54,783 bases of DNA from Bacillus xiamenensis (GCF_000300535.1 NZ_AMSH01000017.1:1-54783); one strand, 5' to 3'. Positions 8,644 through 17,883 are shown, numbered from the stretch's first letter. Translations and numbers: made by a program. The notes: a model not told the origin generated them from the letters alone.

Positions 8644-9828
8644 TTAAACGATGGATATTGATTGATTCAGCACCTTTTCATACTGCTGAATGAGATGCTT
8701 CGTATTATGTGATGATGAATATTCTGTATGGACGATGTGGTGAAGGTCGTTCTTCACTTGATCATTCCATTTATTTTCATAAAGATACGCGTGAATCGCC
8801 TCTTTTAGCTGACTCGTTGAGCGCGGCTCAATGAGCAGATGTCGATAAGTAGAAAACAATGATGGGAGGCCACCTACTCGTGTTGCAATAACAGGTACTT
8901 TTAAAGCGAGCGCCTCTAGGACGACAGTCGGCATTCCTTCACTATAGGATGGAAGGGCAAACAGATCGGCCGCCATGACATAATGTTTCACTTGATCATT
9001 TGGCATCTGCCCCGTGAGTATAATTGATTCCCCAGCTCGTTCTGCTAGCTCCTTTGCGAGGGGTCCTTTTCCAACTAAGACCGCTTTCACACCAGCCATC
9101 CCCTTAACTGCATCAACTAATTCAAGTAAGCCTTTCTCTTTGACTAAGCGACCGGCGAAGACAATAAGCTTGTCGTGAAGCGGTAACCCTAACTGCTTTC
9201 GGATGGCTTCTTGATCCCCTTGTGTATTAGAAAATGACTCGAGCGGAATCCCAAGCGGGAGGAATTGCGCTTCCACCTTTGTCATATCATGTGTCTTTTT
9301 TGCCAGCTCCTCACTCACTGTCAGAACAGCGGCGGCCTGTTTCACCGCTGTTTCAAAGGCTGCAAGCGCCCCTTTGCTATAGTTCGGATATACATTCACA
9401 TCACTGCCGTGTAAGGTCAGAAGATAAGGGATATGCGTTTCTTTTTGAATCACAGCTGCTGCGCCGCCAGACGGCATAGCAAAGTGCGCATGGATAAAAT
9501 CTGGTGACAGCTGATTGCGCTGCATTGCGCGGAGAACAGAAGCTGCGATTCGGTTGCTCGGCTGTGCCCATTTCAACTGTCCAGGTAACGCTGTATAGGG
9601 CGGCCTGTAAACCGTCACACCGTTTCGAACCTCTTGTTCCGGCAAGTCTATTTTCTGCCGATAGGACGACTTGATCATCCGTAATACTGGGAGATTCACG
9701 GGGGTAGGGCAAATGACGGTTACGTCTATTCCTTGTTTGAGCAGCTCCTGCACCTGCGTTTCATGAAAGACGCCTTCACTCGGATGGTTTTCACTAGGAT
9801 ATACACTTGTCAGCCATAGCACCTTCAT
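8644..9828 (-). CDS. tuaC: Teichuronic acid glycosyltransferase TuaC
   Basis: 394 residues, GT4 family, GT-B fold. N-terminal domain begins MKVLWLTSVYPSENHPSEGV; C-terminal donor site reads SYSEGMPTVVLEALALKVP, with the E-x7-E signature, followed by TRVGGLPS. The ATG at 9828 overlaps the tuaB stop by four bases (ATGA), which suggests translational coupling, and is preceded by gagaagagg. The much longer open frame upstream runs across tuaB in another frame and is not coding. Acts at the cytoplasmic face in building the teichuronic acid repeat. Confidence 0.93.
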   Translation of the reverse strand: MKVLWLTSVYPSENHPSEGVFHETQVQELLKQGIDVTVICPTPVNLPVLRMIKSSYRQKIDLPEQEVRNGVTVYRPPYTALPGQLKWAQPSNRIAASVLRAMQRNQLSPDFIHAHFAMPSGGAAAVIQKETHIPYLLTLHGSDVNVYPNYSKGALAAFETAVKQAAAVLTVSEELAKKTHDMTKVEAQFLPLGIPLESFSNTQGDQEAIRKQLGLPLHDKLIVFAGRLVKEKGLLELVDAVKGMAGVKAVLVGKGPLAKELAERAGESIILTGQMPNDQVKHYVMAADLFALPSYSEGMPTVVLEALALKVPVIATRVGGLPSLFSTYRHLLIEPRSTSQLKEAIHAYLYENKWNDQVKNDLHHIVHTEYSSSHNTKHLIQQYEKVLNQSISIV

Positions 9829-11276
9829 GACGAACGACCTCTTCTCCATAATTTGCTTGCAGCCTGCGGATACATTTTGACAAGCAGCAAGCCATACAAA
9901 GCAGCACTTAAACAAATTGTTAGTAGCAATTGAAGCGTCATATCGGCTGACGTCAGCTTCATCCCTTGATGAACAGCCACTGTACAGGCGGCCATGAACA
10001 GCGTCATGACAGCAGGCTTTACGAGTGAGCTTACATACACCTTCATATCTAGCTGAATGACGTATGCCATAAGCCATCTGCCCACAATGAAGTTCAGCAG
10101 GCTGACACCTGAGTAAATCCAAGCTACTGTCACTAGACTGCCCGTATTTACTCCCGTATATAATGCGCCTCCATAGACGATCAGCATGCCTGTATCCCAA
10201 TAAAAAGCTAAGTCCGCTCTCCCTTTTGCAAGGAGGATGGAACCGTTTGGATTCATGAGCACACGCAGAAGACCGACAATGCACAAAATATTAAGAACCG
10301 GAACTGCCACTAGCCACTTCTCTCCAAACACCACTTCTATAAAGCTGTCTGATACGGCAGCAAGACCGATTAATAATGGGAAACTAATCAATGCGAGCAT
10401 ATTCGTCATACTGAGGAAGCCCTCGCGCAGCATCGAATGGTCTCGCTGACTTTTTGCGAATAGAGGGAAAGCCACTCTCGTCACAATCGGATTGATTTTC
10501 AGCACTGGAATCGTCACGATTTGATAAGCCAAACTGTAAATGCCTAACGCCTCCGCTCCAAGAAACCGGCCGATTAAGATCATGTCAATGTTCGATCCTG
10601 CCCGGTTGACAAGCCTTGATGCCATCTGGAAAGCCCCGAAGGAGAAAAACTCTTTCACTTCCCCTAATGCGAAAACAGGTGCTGGGCGCCACTTTTTCCA
10701 ATAAGCTGCCGCATACAATAGCCCCTTTCCTGCTTGAAGCAGCACTTGAGAAACAACATAGGCCACAATCGGATTGATAAAAAAGGCAAGAACGAGTAAA
10801 ACGAGCAGCGATATGATGGACGCAATGGTTTCAATGGTACTTAATGTTTTAAAAGCTAAATCTTTTTGCATCATATATTGATATTGCTGACCAATTGGTG
10901 CAATGAGAAACATGATCGATAACAACTTGAGCAAGCCATCCAGCTCAGGTCTGGCATAAAAGGCGGCAATCAAGGGACTTGCGAGGATTAATACACAAAA
11001 CAAGAGAATCCCCGTCAGCAAGTTAATCCAATATAATGTAGATAATTGACGTTCTGTCGTTTGTTCCTTTTGAATGATCGCAGCACCAATGCCTAGATCA
11101 AGTAAAATTTGCGTAAATATTGTGACAGTTGTGATCATGCCAACGAGTCCAAATTCTTTAAGTGACATCACGTTCCCTAGAAAGGCAAACTGTGCAATTT
11201 GGATAATGGTAATGATCAATGCGGACAAGCTTGTCCATTTCGCCCCGCCTAGCATGCGATTTTTCATACTTGCCAT
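9825..11276 (-). CDS. tuaB: Teichuronic acid flippase TuaB (Wzx-like)
   Basis: 483 residues, about 12-14 hydrophobic segments, polysaccharide transporter (MOP superfamily, Wzx/PST type). N-terminal MLGGAKWTSLSALIITIIQI... and the QKEQTTERQLSTLYWINLL loop are typical of the family. It probably flips lipid-linked teichuronic acid repeats to the outer face for TuaE. Start ATG at 11276 behind gggaagag; an ATG three codons later is also possible. It follows tuaA by 18 bases and overlaps tuaC by four. Confidence 0.92.
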   Translation of the reverse strand: MASMKNRMLGGAKWTSLSALIITIIQIAQFAFLGNVMSLKEFGLVGMITTVTIFTQILLDLGIGAAIIQKEQTTERQLSTLYWINLLTGILLFCVLILASPLIAAFYARPELDGLLKLLSIMFLIAPIGQQYQYMMQKDLAFKTLSTIETIASIISLLVLLVLAFFINPIVAYVVSQVLLQAGKGLLYAAAYWKKWRPAPVFALGEVKEFFSFGAFQMASRLVNRAGSNIDMILIGRFLGAEALGIYSLAYQIVTIPVLKINPIVTRVAFPLFAKSQRDHSMLREGFLSMTNMLALISFPLLIGLAAVSDSFIEVVFGEKWLVAVPVLNILCIVGLLRVLMNPNGSILLAKGRADLAFYWDTGMLIVYGGALYTGVNTGSLVTVAWIYSGVSLLNFIVGRWLMAYVIQLDMKVYVSSLVKPAVMTLFMAACTVAVHQGMKLTSADMTLQLLLTICLSAALYGLLLVKMYPQAASKLWRRGRSS

Positions 11277-11294
11277 TTCTCTTCCCTACTTTAC

Positions 11295-11954
11295 TTATCT
11301 GGCTCCGTCACCAGTCAAAATGACTTTTAACGTTTTTACCATAATCTTCGCGTCGAGAGAAAATGTCAAGTTTTGAATATAATGTAAGTCGTGTGATAAT
11401 TTTTCACTTGGACTCATTTCATATCCTCCATTTACTTGAGCAAGGCCTGTCAGCCCCGGCTTGACCGTCAGTCTTTTTGTAAAGCCTGGTATTGTCCGAT
11501 TAAATTCTGCAGTAAACATCGGTCTTTCCGGGCGTGGACCTACAATACTCATTTCTCCTTTTAACACGTTGATAAATTGCGGCAGTTCATCAATTCTTGT
11601 TTTTCGAATGAATGCCCCCACTTTGGTAATACGGGGATCATTTTTTTGCGCCCATTTCGCTCCTCCGCTTTCTGCGTCGGTTCTCATCGATCTGAGCTTC
11701 CATAATTTAAAGTAGACACCGTCTTTTCCGACCCTTTCCTGCATATAAAAGGCTGGACCTGGTGTTTCTAACTTAATCAATAGGGCGAACAGCAAAATGA
11801 TTGGCGTACTCAACATCAATCCGATGAACGAGAACACTAAATCTATGAAACGTTTTGCAAATAAATAACGAACCATATGTTCTGTTAAAGCAAAAGAGTG
11901 GTTTCGTCTCACTTCATATTCTCTATAAAGATTCATCGCTTTCTCTGCGCTCAC
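11295..11954 (-). CDS. tuaA: Undecaprenyl-phosphate sugar-1-phosphate transferase TuaA
   Basis: 219 residues, bacterial sugar transferase (WcaJ/PglC-like, monotopic). One hydrophobic segment (about residues 32-50, VFSFIGLMLSTPIILLFAL) precedes the catalytic domain. Motifs: KLWKLRSMRTDAE, then RKTRIDELPQFINVLKGEMS and IVGPRPERP. It starts teichuronic acid synthesis by priming undecaprenyl phosphate, probably with GalNAc-1-P. Start GTG at 11954 has ggtgaggtg six bases upstream; ATG at 11936 is an alternative. First gene of the tua operon, behind a PhoP-type promoter. Confidence 0.93.
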   Translation of the reverse strand: MSAEKAMNLYREYEVRRNHSFALTEHMVRYLFAKRFIDLVFSFIGLMLSTPIILLFALLIKLETPGPAFYMQERVGKDGVYFKLWKLRSMRTDAESGGAKWAQKNDPRITKVGAFIRKTRIDELPQFINVLKGEMSIVGPRPERPMFTAEFNRTIPGFTKRLTVKPGLTGLAQVNGGYEMSPSEKLSHDLHYIQNLTFSLDAKIMVKTLKVILTGDGAR

Positions 11955-12012
11955 TGACCTGCACCTCACCATTCAGAGTAGTTGTTGTGTAAAGAGATGT
12001 TCTATGAAAGTC

Positions 12013-12075
12013 AGTTTAGCAGAGCAACATTAAGCAAATGTAAATGGGCTGTTAAGTCTTGTAAAAGTGTGTTAA
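12013..12075 (-). promoter_or_regulatory. PhoP box and promoter of the tua operon
   Basis: The minus strand carries four direct repeats: TTAACA (12075-12070), TTTACA (12065-12060), TTAACA (12055-12050) and TTTACA (12044-12039), starting 10, 10 and 11 bases apart. This fits the known B. subtilis PhoP recognition pattern of TT(A/T/C)ACA repeats with about 11-bp phase. An extended -10 (TGCTAAACT, core 12018-12013) follows 20 bases later with no good -35. That is typical for an activator-dependent Pho promoter. Confidence 0.85.
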
Positions 12076-12114
12076 GAATGTGCCCTTATATCAAGTTATG
12101 CCCTTTTAAACGTA

Positions 12115-12141
12115 AAAAAGACCCGCAATTCTGCGGGTCTA
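12115..12141 (-). terminator. Terminator of the LytA-like lipoprotein gene
   Basis: Perfect 9-bp stem AGACCCGCA/TGCGGGTCT followed directly by TTTTTTACG on the minus strand. On the plus strand a T-run follows only after a short gap. Confidence 0.85.
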
Positions 12142-12152
12142 CGTGTCTTTTT

Positions 12153-12695
12153 TTATTTTGCCTTTACGGATTCGATTGTCTTAAGTCGGAGCGTTCCGTT
12201 TGCATCTTTTGTATAGGTTACTTTCACTTTTGATTCTTCTTTTAGGCTGTTGACTTGTTTAGAGAATGTATTTCCGAATTGAATGGCTATTTCTTTTCCA
12301 TCAATGTTGACAGCAATGGTGTGTCCATCAGCCAAACCGACATATGTGCCTTCTTTGGTGACTTCATTGTTCTTATTCGATGTTGATTCTTTCTTTGTTT
12401 TAGACTCGTCCTGAGTCGTTTCTTCTTTTGTTATTTCTTTACTTGAGCTATCTTTTGTATCTTCATCAGATTGACCTGCTTGGTCTTCTGTTTGAGCAGC
12501 TGTTTCTTTGCTTTCATCGTCTGCGTCTTCTGTCTGGTCATCTGTTGCTTTTTCTTTGTTTTGATCAGCTGATTCCGTTGTTTCTTTTTTGCTGTTATCC
12601 GTATTGTTATTGTTTGATTGATTTGTTGTGCCGCATGCTGTAAGCACTACACCTAGAAGTAATACTAAAATCGGCATTGTGATTAACTTTTTCAA
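12153..12695 (-). CDS. LytA-like acidic lipoprotein (paralogue)
   Basis: 180 residues. Signal peptide with lipobox (VLTAC, cysteine at about residue 20), then a long low-complexity linker of Asp, Glu, Asn, Lys, Ser and Thr. The C-terminal domain of about 50 residues (EGTYVGLADGHTIAVNIDG ... KVKVTYTKDANGTLRLKTIE) matches the domain of LytA, the secreted acidic lipoprotein of the autolysin operon. The true lytA is at 17440-17772, so this is a second copy with an expanded linker. TTG start at 12695 behind gaggtga; a -10-like TATAAT lies at 12779-12774. Its neighbour is a broken lytC copy, so both may come from one duplication. Function unknown; LytA is thought to serve amidase secretion or anchoring. 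Confidence 0.85.
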   Translation of the reverse strand: MKKLITMPILVLLLGVVLTACGTTNQSNNNNTDNSKKETTESADQNKEKATDDQTEDADDESKETAAQTEDQAGQSDEDTKDSSSKEITKEETTQDESKTKKESTSNKNNEVTKEGTYVGLADGHTIAVNIDGKEIAIQFGNTFSKQVNSLKEESKVKVTYTKDANGTLRLKTIESVKAK

Positions 12696-12828
12696 TATCG
12701 TCACCTCTTCATGATTTGTCGATTTGCTGTCATCGGAAGGTAAACACACAAAAAATCCACCCTCTATGTTTCAATTATAACAAAAATAACCTGAATTGAA
12801 ATGTATTTTTAACTTGACATGTCAGGCA

Positions 12829-12858
12829 TTCGGTTTATTTTATTCGAAATAAACCGAA
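12829..12858. repeat. Perfect 12-bp inverted repeat at pseudogene end
   Basis: ttcggtttattt and aaataaaccgaa are separated by six bases and contain the stop of the lytC pseudogene. There is no adjacent T-run on either strand, so a terminator role is uncertain. Confidence 0.6.
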
Positions 12859-13655
12859 ACACCCGCAGCGATTCCAGAAGCTAGCCGATCCTTTGCAATG
12901 GTTGATTTTAAAATACTGGCATCAATCGGACTGGTCACAAACCCTGTTTCCAGCAGTATGCTTGGCATTTTTGAATACTTGATCACGTAGAAACCGGCTG
13001 TTTTCACGCCGCGATCCTTTGTACCGAGGGCACTCACCATTCGGGGCTGAACCTTTTGTGCCAGCTTTAAACTATTGGCCGCAGCATACGTCGCATCATA
13101 ATATGTCTCTGTACCATTTGCACTTCTGTTATCATTTGCATTGGCATGGATGCTGAAATACATCAGCACCCGCCTGTGCCCCTTTGCTTACACGTGTTTG
13201 CAAGGAATCAAAAGTATCAGATGATCTAGACATGACCGTTATGGCACCCGCTTGATTGAGCCTACCACGCAGCTTTAACGCCACTTCTAAATTGACGTTT
13301 TTTTCAAGAAGTCCATTCCCAACCGCTCCAGCATCCTGCGCACCATGACCTGAATCGATCAAAATGGTTTCACCTAACACCGCATTTTTCAGTTGTGTGA
13401 CGACATTGGCTCGAATGTTGGACGCTCCGCTTGCTGAAAGGCATAAGGCACAGCACTTAGAGCATACGCATATGCATCCCCGCCTACTAGAACAACAGTA
13501 GATGCTGTCGACCATCCTCTTTTCGCAGCATTTACTGCGACCTCATACCGATTACTTCCTTCAATCCTCGATACGGTATGCTGTGCAAATGCAGATGGTG
13601 CATACAAACATAGAGAAATCGCCATCAATACAAAACATTTAATATAGAAACGAAT
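12840..13655 (-). pseudogene. Broken second copy of lytC amidase
   Basis: Traces of a LytC/CwlB-like N-acetylmuramoyl-L-alanine amidase. The original start appears mutated to ATT (13655-13653), eight bases after a perfect aaggagg. The signal peptide (RFYIKCFVLMAISLCLYAPS...) and first cell-wall-binding repeat (RIEGSNRYEVAVNAAKRGWS) follow. About 800 bases present in intact lytC are then missing, with a frame change, and the amidase domain resumes at ANVVTQLKN...ILIDSGHGAQDAGAVG. A two-base deletion near 13156 (DVF|QHP instead of DVFISIHAN) breaks it again. The rest reads cleanly to SVYFE. The zinc-ligand motif is IDSGHG rather than IDPGHG. No functional enzyme can be made. Confidence 0.92.
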
Positions 13656-13719
13656 GAAGTCAACCTCCTTGGTTTTGAACCCTTCACCCTGGAATCACTT
13701 CATGGACTTTGGACTTTTG

Positions 13720-13755
13720 AAAAAAGGCTGCCGAGAGACGTTCTCGAGCAGCCTA
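13720..13755 (-). terminator. Terminator of the lytABC operon
   Basis: On the minus strand AGGCTGC-CGAGA...TCTCG-GCAGCCT (one bulged base) is followed by TTTTTTC, 38 bases after the lytC stop. Confidence 0.9.
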
Positions 13756-13792
13756 GAGGAGTATCTTAGGCACCCCTCATGTTTGTGTTTTT

Positions 13793-15283
13793 TTATCTAA
13801 AATAGCCTGAAACGCCGCTTGAAATCCCTGATGCTAATCGGTCTTTATATGTGGCGGATTTCAAAATATTTGAATCAACTGGACTGGAAACAAAACCAGT
13901 TTCTAAGAGAACACTCGGCATCTTAGAATATTTAATGACATAGAAGCCAGCTGTTTTCACACCGCGGTCTCTTGTGCCTAATGCACTGACCATTTTAGGC
14001 TGGATGTTTTGTGCAAGCTTTAAGCTGTTTGCAGACGCATATGTTGTGTCGTAATACGTTTCTGTCCCATTTGCACTGCTGTTATCATTTGAATTCGCAT
14101 GAACACTAATGAAGATATCTGCTTTCGCATCCGCACCTTTGCTCACTCGTGTTTGAAGACTGTCAAATGTGTCTGATGTTCTTGACATGGTAACGAGTGC
14201 ACCTGCGTTGTTTAATTTTGTATTTAAACGCTTCGCTACGTCTAGATTTAAGTTCTTCTCATATAATCCATAGCCTACAGCTCCTGAATCTTGAGCGCCA
14301 TGACCTGGGTCAATGAATACTTTTTTGCCGACGACTGGGTTCTTCAATTGATTCACAACAGTTGCTGTGACCGTATTTGGACTGCCTACGACCGTGAATT
14401 TGGTGATATTTTTACTACTAATTGTTGCTCTTGTTACTTTTGGCAACGTCTTTTCGTTCGTCAAAAGCAAGGCTTTGTTTTGCTTGGCTGCAATCCCTGC
14501 CGCAGAAGATGAAGTGGCATAGCCAAATCCTCTTCCTACATAGGTGTTATTTGTGCTCATATTGTACTTTTTCACAATATTCGCAGCTACGTCATAACGA
14601 GTAGAGCCTTTGATTCGAGTTGGAGATTTCAACTGATTGTAAGCTGCTTTTGTGACGTAATTCTCTCCGCCTACGACAATGGTTTGTTTCACATTGCTTG
14701 CCTTTGCAACAGCGGCGATTTCAGAACGAAGGCCCTTTTTGTCTGTATATAGAATTGGGAACCCTTTTTGCGCTGCCACAGGTGCAATCGCAATCCCATG
14801 CGCATAGAAAGAACCTTCCACGACAACAACGCCAGCTGGCGTTTTCATTTTTTTCGCGATATTTGCAGATAGCTCATATCGGTTTTTTCCTGAAATACGT
14901 TGTGTAGAGATGCCCATTTTCTTCACTTGATTGACCACGTCATTTGACACACTTGATGTGCTGCCTAATACAATGACTGTCTTTGTCTTTAATGCCGTTA
15001 AGGCTTTTTTTGTATCACCTGAAAGGCTTTTACTGTTTGTGTAAAGAACTGGTCCATTTTTTTGATGTGCAAGCGGAATCCCCGCTGTTGCATCTGCATA
15101 CGCAGTCTTCCCTACTAAAACAACTGTACTTGCTGTTCCCCATCCTGTTTTCGCTACATTTGCTGCTACAGCATACCGGCTCCCGCCGTCAATTCGAGAG
15201 ACTGAGTTATCTGCCAAAGCTGTTGGAACAATAACGAAAATAGCGATGAGGCTGAGGATGGCTGTTTTGATCATTGAGCGCAT
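13793..15283 (-). CDS. lytC: N-acetylmuramoyl-L-alanine amidase LytC (CwlB), major autolysin
   Basis: 496 residues, the same length as B. subtilis LytC. Signal peptide ends about residue 24 (PTALA-DNS). Three cell-wall-binding type 2 repeats start near residues 29, 129 and 223 (pattern RI.G..RY..AANI.K). Amidase_3 domain spans about residues 322-496, with zinc ligands H328 (IDPGHG), E342 and H395 (SVHANSND) and catalytic E461 (LLETGFV). It cleaves the bond between MurNAc and L-alanine of peptidoglycan and serves cell separation, motility and lysis. Third gene of lytABC, 23 bases after lytB. Confidence 0.97.
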   Translation of the reverse strand: MRSMIKTAILSLIAIFVIVPTALADNSVSRIDGGSRYAVAANVAKTGWGTASTVVLVGKTAYADATAGIPLAHQKNGPVLYTNSKSLSGDTKKALTALKTKTVIVLGSTSSVSNDVVNQVKKMGISTQRISGKNRYELSANIAKKMKTPAGVVVVEGSFYAHGIAIAPVAAQKGFPILYTDKKGLRSEIAAVAKASNVKQTIVVGGENYVTKAAYNQLKSPTRIKGSTRYDVAANIVKKYNMSTNNTYVGRGFGYATSSSAAGIAAKQNKALLLTNEKTLPKVTRATISSKNITKFTVVGSPNTVTATVVNQLKNPVVGKKVFIDPGHGAQDSGAVGYGLYEKNLNLDVAKRLNTKLNNAGALVTMSRTSDTFDSLQTRVSKGADAKADIFISVHANSNDNSSANGTETYYDTTYASANSLKLAQNIQPKMVSALGTRDRGVKTAGFYVIKYSKMPSVLLETGFVSSPVDSNILKSATYKDRLASGISSGVSGYFR

Positions 15284-15306
15284 CTTCTAAGTCCTCCCTT
15301 AACCTT

Positions 15307-17415
15307 TTAATAGTTTGTTAGTTTCGTGCCTGGATAGTAGAACGAAAGTATGGAAGAATATGAGTCTCCAGATTCAGCTCTAGCTTTGGCGCCGTATTGG
15401 CTCATTCCAATGCCGTGACCATACCCTTTTCCTGAAATCGTGAAGTCATCTGTATTATTTTTTACTGACGCAAACGTACTTTTCACCTTTGTTGCGCCCA
15501 TGACGGTTCTAAACTCCGTCATCTTCATACTTGCCGTTGTACTTTTGTTCACTGTATACTTGCCTGTTTTGTTTTTCAAATGGTAATTCAGCTTGATTGA
15601 TACTGTCTGCGCACGCTGACCTTTTGTTTTACCCGAGAATGTCAGACTAGAGATTGATGCGATTCTCATGTCAGATGCAGCTGTTTCTTTGTTTTTCAGC
15701 AGCCATGATTTTAGACCAGCAAGATCGGCTGCATTTGCTTCTTTTGTCTTAGACCACTGAGAGGCTGCTGTACTTGCAGTGAGCGTAGTGCCTAATTGTT
15801 TTTTAGACAACTTTAGTGTCCAAGTATTGACCGGATCTTTTGTGTCTTTTTTGGCTACTAAGTATGGAAGTGCATTTCCCCACACTTCTTCACTTGCCTC
15901 AGTATATCCGCCATTACTAGAATAATAGGTTGCTGAAATGAGTTGATTGTTATATGTCAGAACCTTTCCTTTTGTGGCATCGACAGCTTTTGTCGAATTC
16001 GTGTACCAATTATATCCTCCATATACTTGGAAGGCTGTTGTATCAGGTACGACTTTCCCAATACTTTTCACTGAATACGTTCTAGCGGCAACCGCTTGTG
16101 CTTTTAATGCTTCAACATGCCAGCTTGCAGGCATTTCGTTGGGCACAACACCTTTAAGATAGTCTTCAAATGGAATATTTTCGAGAGTCGGCCTGATATA
16201 TCCTGATTCAATGGCAAAGTTTACATGACCTAAGTAAGGCTTTCCTGCAATTTGAAGGACATTTTTCGTTGAATATTTCTCAGGAACAACTCTTAATGTG
16301 TTATACGTCTTGATGCCTTTTAATGAAATTTTTCCGTTAGAAATATTCAATTGGTAGTTTTGATTTTTTTTCAGATAGACTTGCTTGGCTAAAGAATTTT
16401 TCAAGCTATCTTTGATTGCACTTGTGCTACCAGCCAGATGGTAAGCATATGTACCTTTTTCTTTCAGCAGTGCTTTTAGTGAAGCTGTAACAGAATCTGG
16501 TTTCACATACACAACGGTACTGTTAGATTTTGCAGCCAATTGCGACATCGGCATTGCATAAATGTAGCTAGAGGCTTTTGCTAAATAGACTTTATCTGCA
16601 TTGATATTTAATTTCTTAATGATATTCACAGATAATTCGTAGCGATTGGCCCCGCTGATTCGTGTAACTTGTGAGGTTTTTTTGATTTGATTTTCTACTT
16701 TTTGTCCAGTACTTTTCGTACTGCCGACGATGATCACTTTACTTGGCAATTTGTAGGACGGAATAGAATCTTTTTTTGTTAAGAGAATTGGGTATCCTTT
16801 TCTCGATGCATAGGATGCAATCGCAATCCCATTCATAAATGAGTTCCCGCCGACAACTACGGCTTGCTTGTAGTTACCCATTTCCTTTGCGATTTTTTGG
16901 GATATTTCAAACTTGTCTTTTCCACTAATGCGTCTCACTTTACCGTACTTTTTGATTGATTTCTCAGCAGCTGTTGAAATACTTTTCGTATTACCGATAA
17001 TCAGGATGTTGTCCGGATTCATTTTTTTCAGCTGGTTTTCAGTTGTTTTCGTGAGCTTTTCAATGTTCGTGTACAAAATCGGTGCGCCCAGTTTGTATGC
17101 TAACGGCGATACAGAAATGGCATGATCAAAAGCATCTCGGCTCACAATCACAACGGTTGAAGGGTTTGTCCAGCCTGCAGAAGCGATACTATTGGCTACT
17201 TCGTATCGATTTTTGCCATCATATCTTTTCGTGACAGCAACATTTGATCCTGATAGCTTGTATTCTCCAGTTGTTGATAGATCTATACTATTTTTGTTTC
17301 CGATATAATTAGACAATTTCACTGAAATTGTCGAGCTAGCCATGGCAGACTGAAACGGTGCGACTAGTAGAGTCAGTGTCATGAGAACAATAAGTGTAAT
17401 GCCTGTTTTCTTCAA
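15307..17415 (-). CDS. lytB: Amidase modifier protein LytB
   Basis: 702 residues, near the B. subtilis length. A signal peptide (cleavage after about residue 26) is followed by three cell-wall-binding type 2 repeats (VTKRYDGKNRYEVANSIAS, VRRISGKDKFEISQKIAK, VTRISGANRYELSVNIIK). The C-terminal SpoIID/LytB domain (about residues 400-700) carries NEMPASWHVEALKAQAVAAR, YYSSNGGYTEASEEVWGN and GHGIGMSQYGAKARAESG. It stimulates LytC activity at the wall. SpoIID proteins are lytic transglycosylases, but for LytB the modifier role is what is documented. Lies between lytA and lytC in one operon. Confidence 0.96.
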   Translation of the reverse strand: MKKTGITLIVLMTLTLLVAPFQSAMASSTISVKLSNYIGNKNSIDLSTTGEYKLSGSNVAVTKRYDGKNRYEVANSIASAGWTNPSTVVIVSRDAFDHAISVSPLAYKLGAPILYTNIEKLTKTTENQLKKMNPDNILIIGNTKSISTAAEKSIKKYGKVRRISGKDKFEISQKIAKEMGNYKQAVVVGGNSFMNGIAIASYASRKGYPILLTKKDSIPSYKLPSKVIIVGSTKSTGQKVENQIKKTSQVTRISGANRYELSVNIIKKLNINADKVYLAKASSYIYAMPMSQLAAKSNSTVVYVKPDSVTASLKALLKEKGTYAYHLAGSTSAIKDSLKNSLAKQVYLKKNQNYQLNISNGKISLKGIKTYNTLRVVPEKYSTKNVLQIAGKPYLGHVNFAIESGYIRPTLENIPFEDYLKGVVPNEMPASWHVEALKAQAVAARTYSVKSIGKVVPDTTAFQVYGGYNWYTNSTKAVDATKGKVLTYNNQLISATYYSSNGGYTEASEEVWGNALPYLVAKKDTKDPVNTWTLKLSKKQLGTTLTASTAASQWSKTKEANAADLAGLKSWLLKNKETAASDMRIASISSLTFSGKTKGQRAQTVSIKLNYHLKNKTGKYTVNKSTTASMKMTEFRTVMGATKVKSTFASVKNNTDDFTISGKGYGHGIGMSQYGAKARAESGDSYSSILSFYYPGTKLTNY

Positions 17416-17439
17416 TTTTGTTCATCCCGCCCATCTTTT

Positions 17440-17772
17440 TTACTTCTGTTTTTCGATCTTTTGAATTTCTTTTTGACCACTGTCATTGATAAAGTAAGAG
17501 ATTTCTACTTTGTCACCTGGTTTAAATTCATTTAACACATCTTTAAAATTATCCGTAAATTCATAGCTTAAGGTCGTATTCATTTTTTTCACTTCGACTG
17601 TATGTGCATCAGCCATTCCAATAAATTCAGCTTGTTCTTCAAGTACCTGAGGAGTTGAACTGTTTGTCTTGTTTTCTCCTGAGGACTGCTCAGCCGTTCC
17701 ACATGCTGTGAGCACGATACCTAGTAGTAGTATTAAGAACGGTAAACCGACGATTTTCTTCATTTTTTTCAC
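17440..17772 (-). CDS. lytA: Membrane-bound lipoprotein LytA
   Basis: 110 residues. Lipobox VLTAC (cysteine at about residue 24), a short polar linker, then the LytA domain EFIGMADAHTVEVKK ... FKPGDKVEISYFIND. First gene of the lytABC operon, 24 bases before lytB. In B. subtilis LytA is described as an acidic lipoprotein linked to LytC secretion; its precise role is not settled. A paralogue with a much longer linker is at 12153-12695. Confidence 0.92.
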   Translation of the reverse strand: MKKMKKIVGLPFLILLLGIVLTACGTAEQSSGENKTNSSTPQVLEEQAEFIGMADAHTVEVKKMNTTLSYEFTDNFKDVLNEFKPGDKVEISYFINDSGQKEIQKIEKQK

Positions 17773-17783
17773 CTCATGTCTTT

Positions 17784-17809
17784 GTATCGTCTTATAACAT
17801 AATATTTTA
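17784..17809 (-). promoter_or_regulatory. Candidate sigma-D promoter of lytABC
   Basis: On the minus strand TAAA (17809-17806), 14 bases, then GACGATAC (17791-17784; six of eight match GCCGATAT). Sigma-D control of lytABC is established in B. subtilis, which supports the reading. Position is 12 bases before the lytA start codon, so the 5' leader would be very short; this is a weak point. Confidence 0.5.
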
Positions 17810-17883
17810 AGGTAAATTTAAGGTTTTTTGAAACCTTTTTTTTGTTACAACGTCTATATCTAGGTTCAGAGTAAAAAAATAAC

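Noticed and set aside
9829..10284. Open frame extending tuaC upstream by 152 residues
   Set aside because: It runs across tuaB in another frame, has Cys/Arg-rich nonsense composition, and the ATG at 9828 has a proper RBS and the family start.
12428..12643. Plus-strand ORF rich in Leu, Phe and Cys
   Set aside because: Shadow of the acidic repetitive linker of the lipoprotein on the other strand.
17820..17845. aaggttt-ttg-aaacctt hairpin with T-run between lytA and lytR
   Set aside because: Points in plus direction with no gene ending before it; stem is short and weak.
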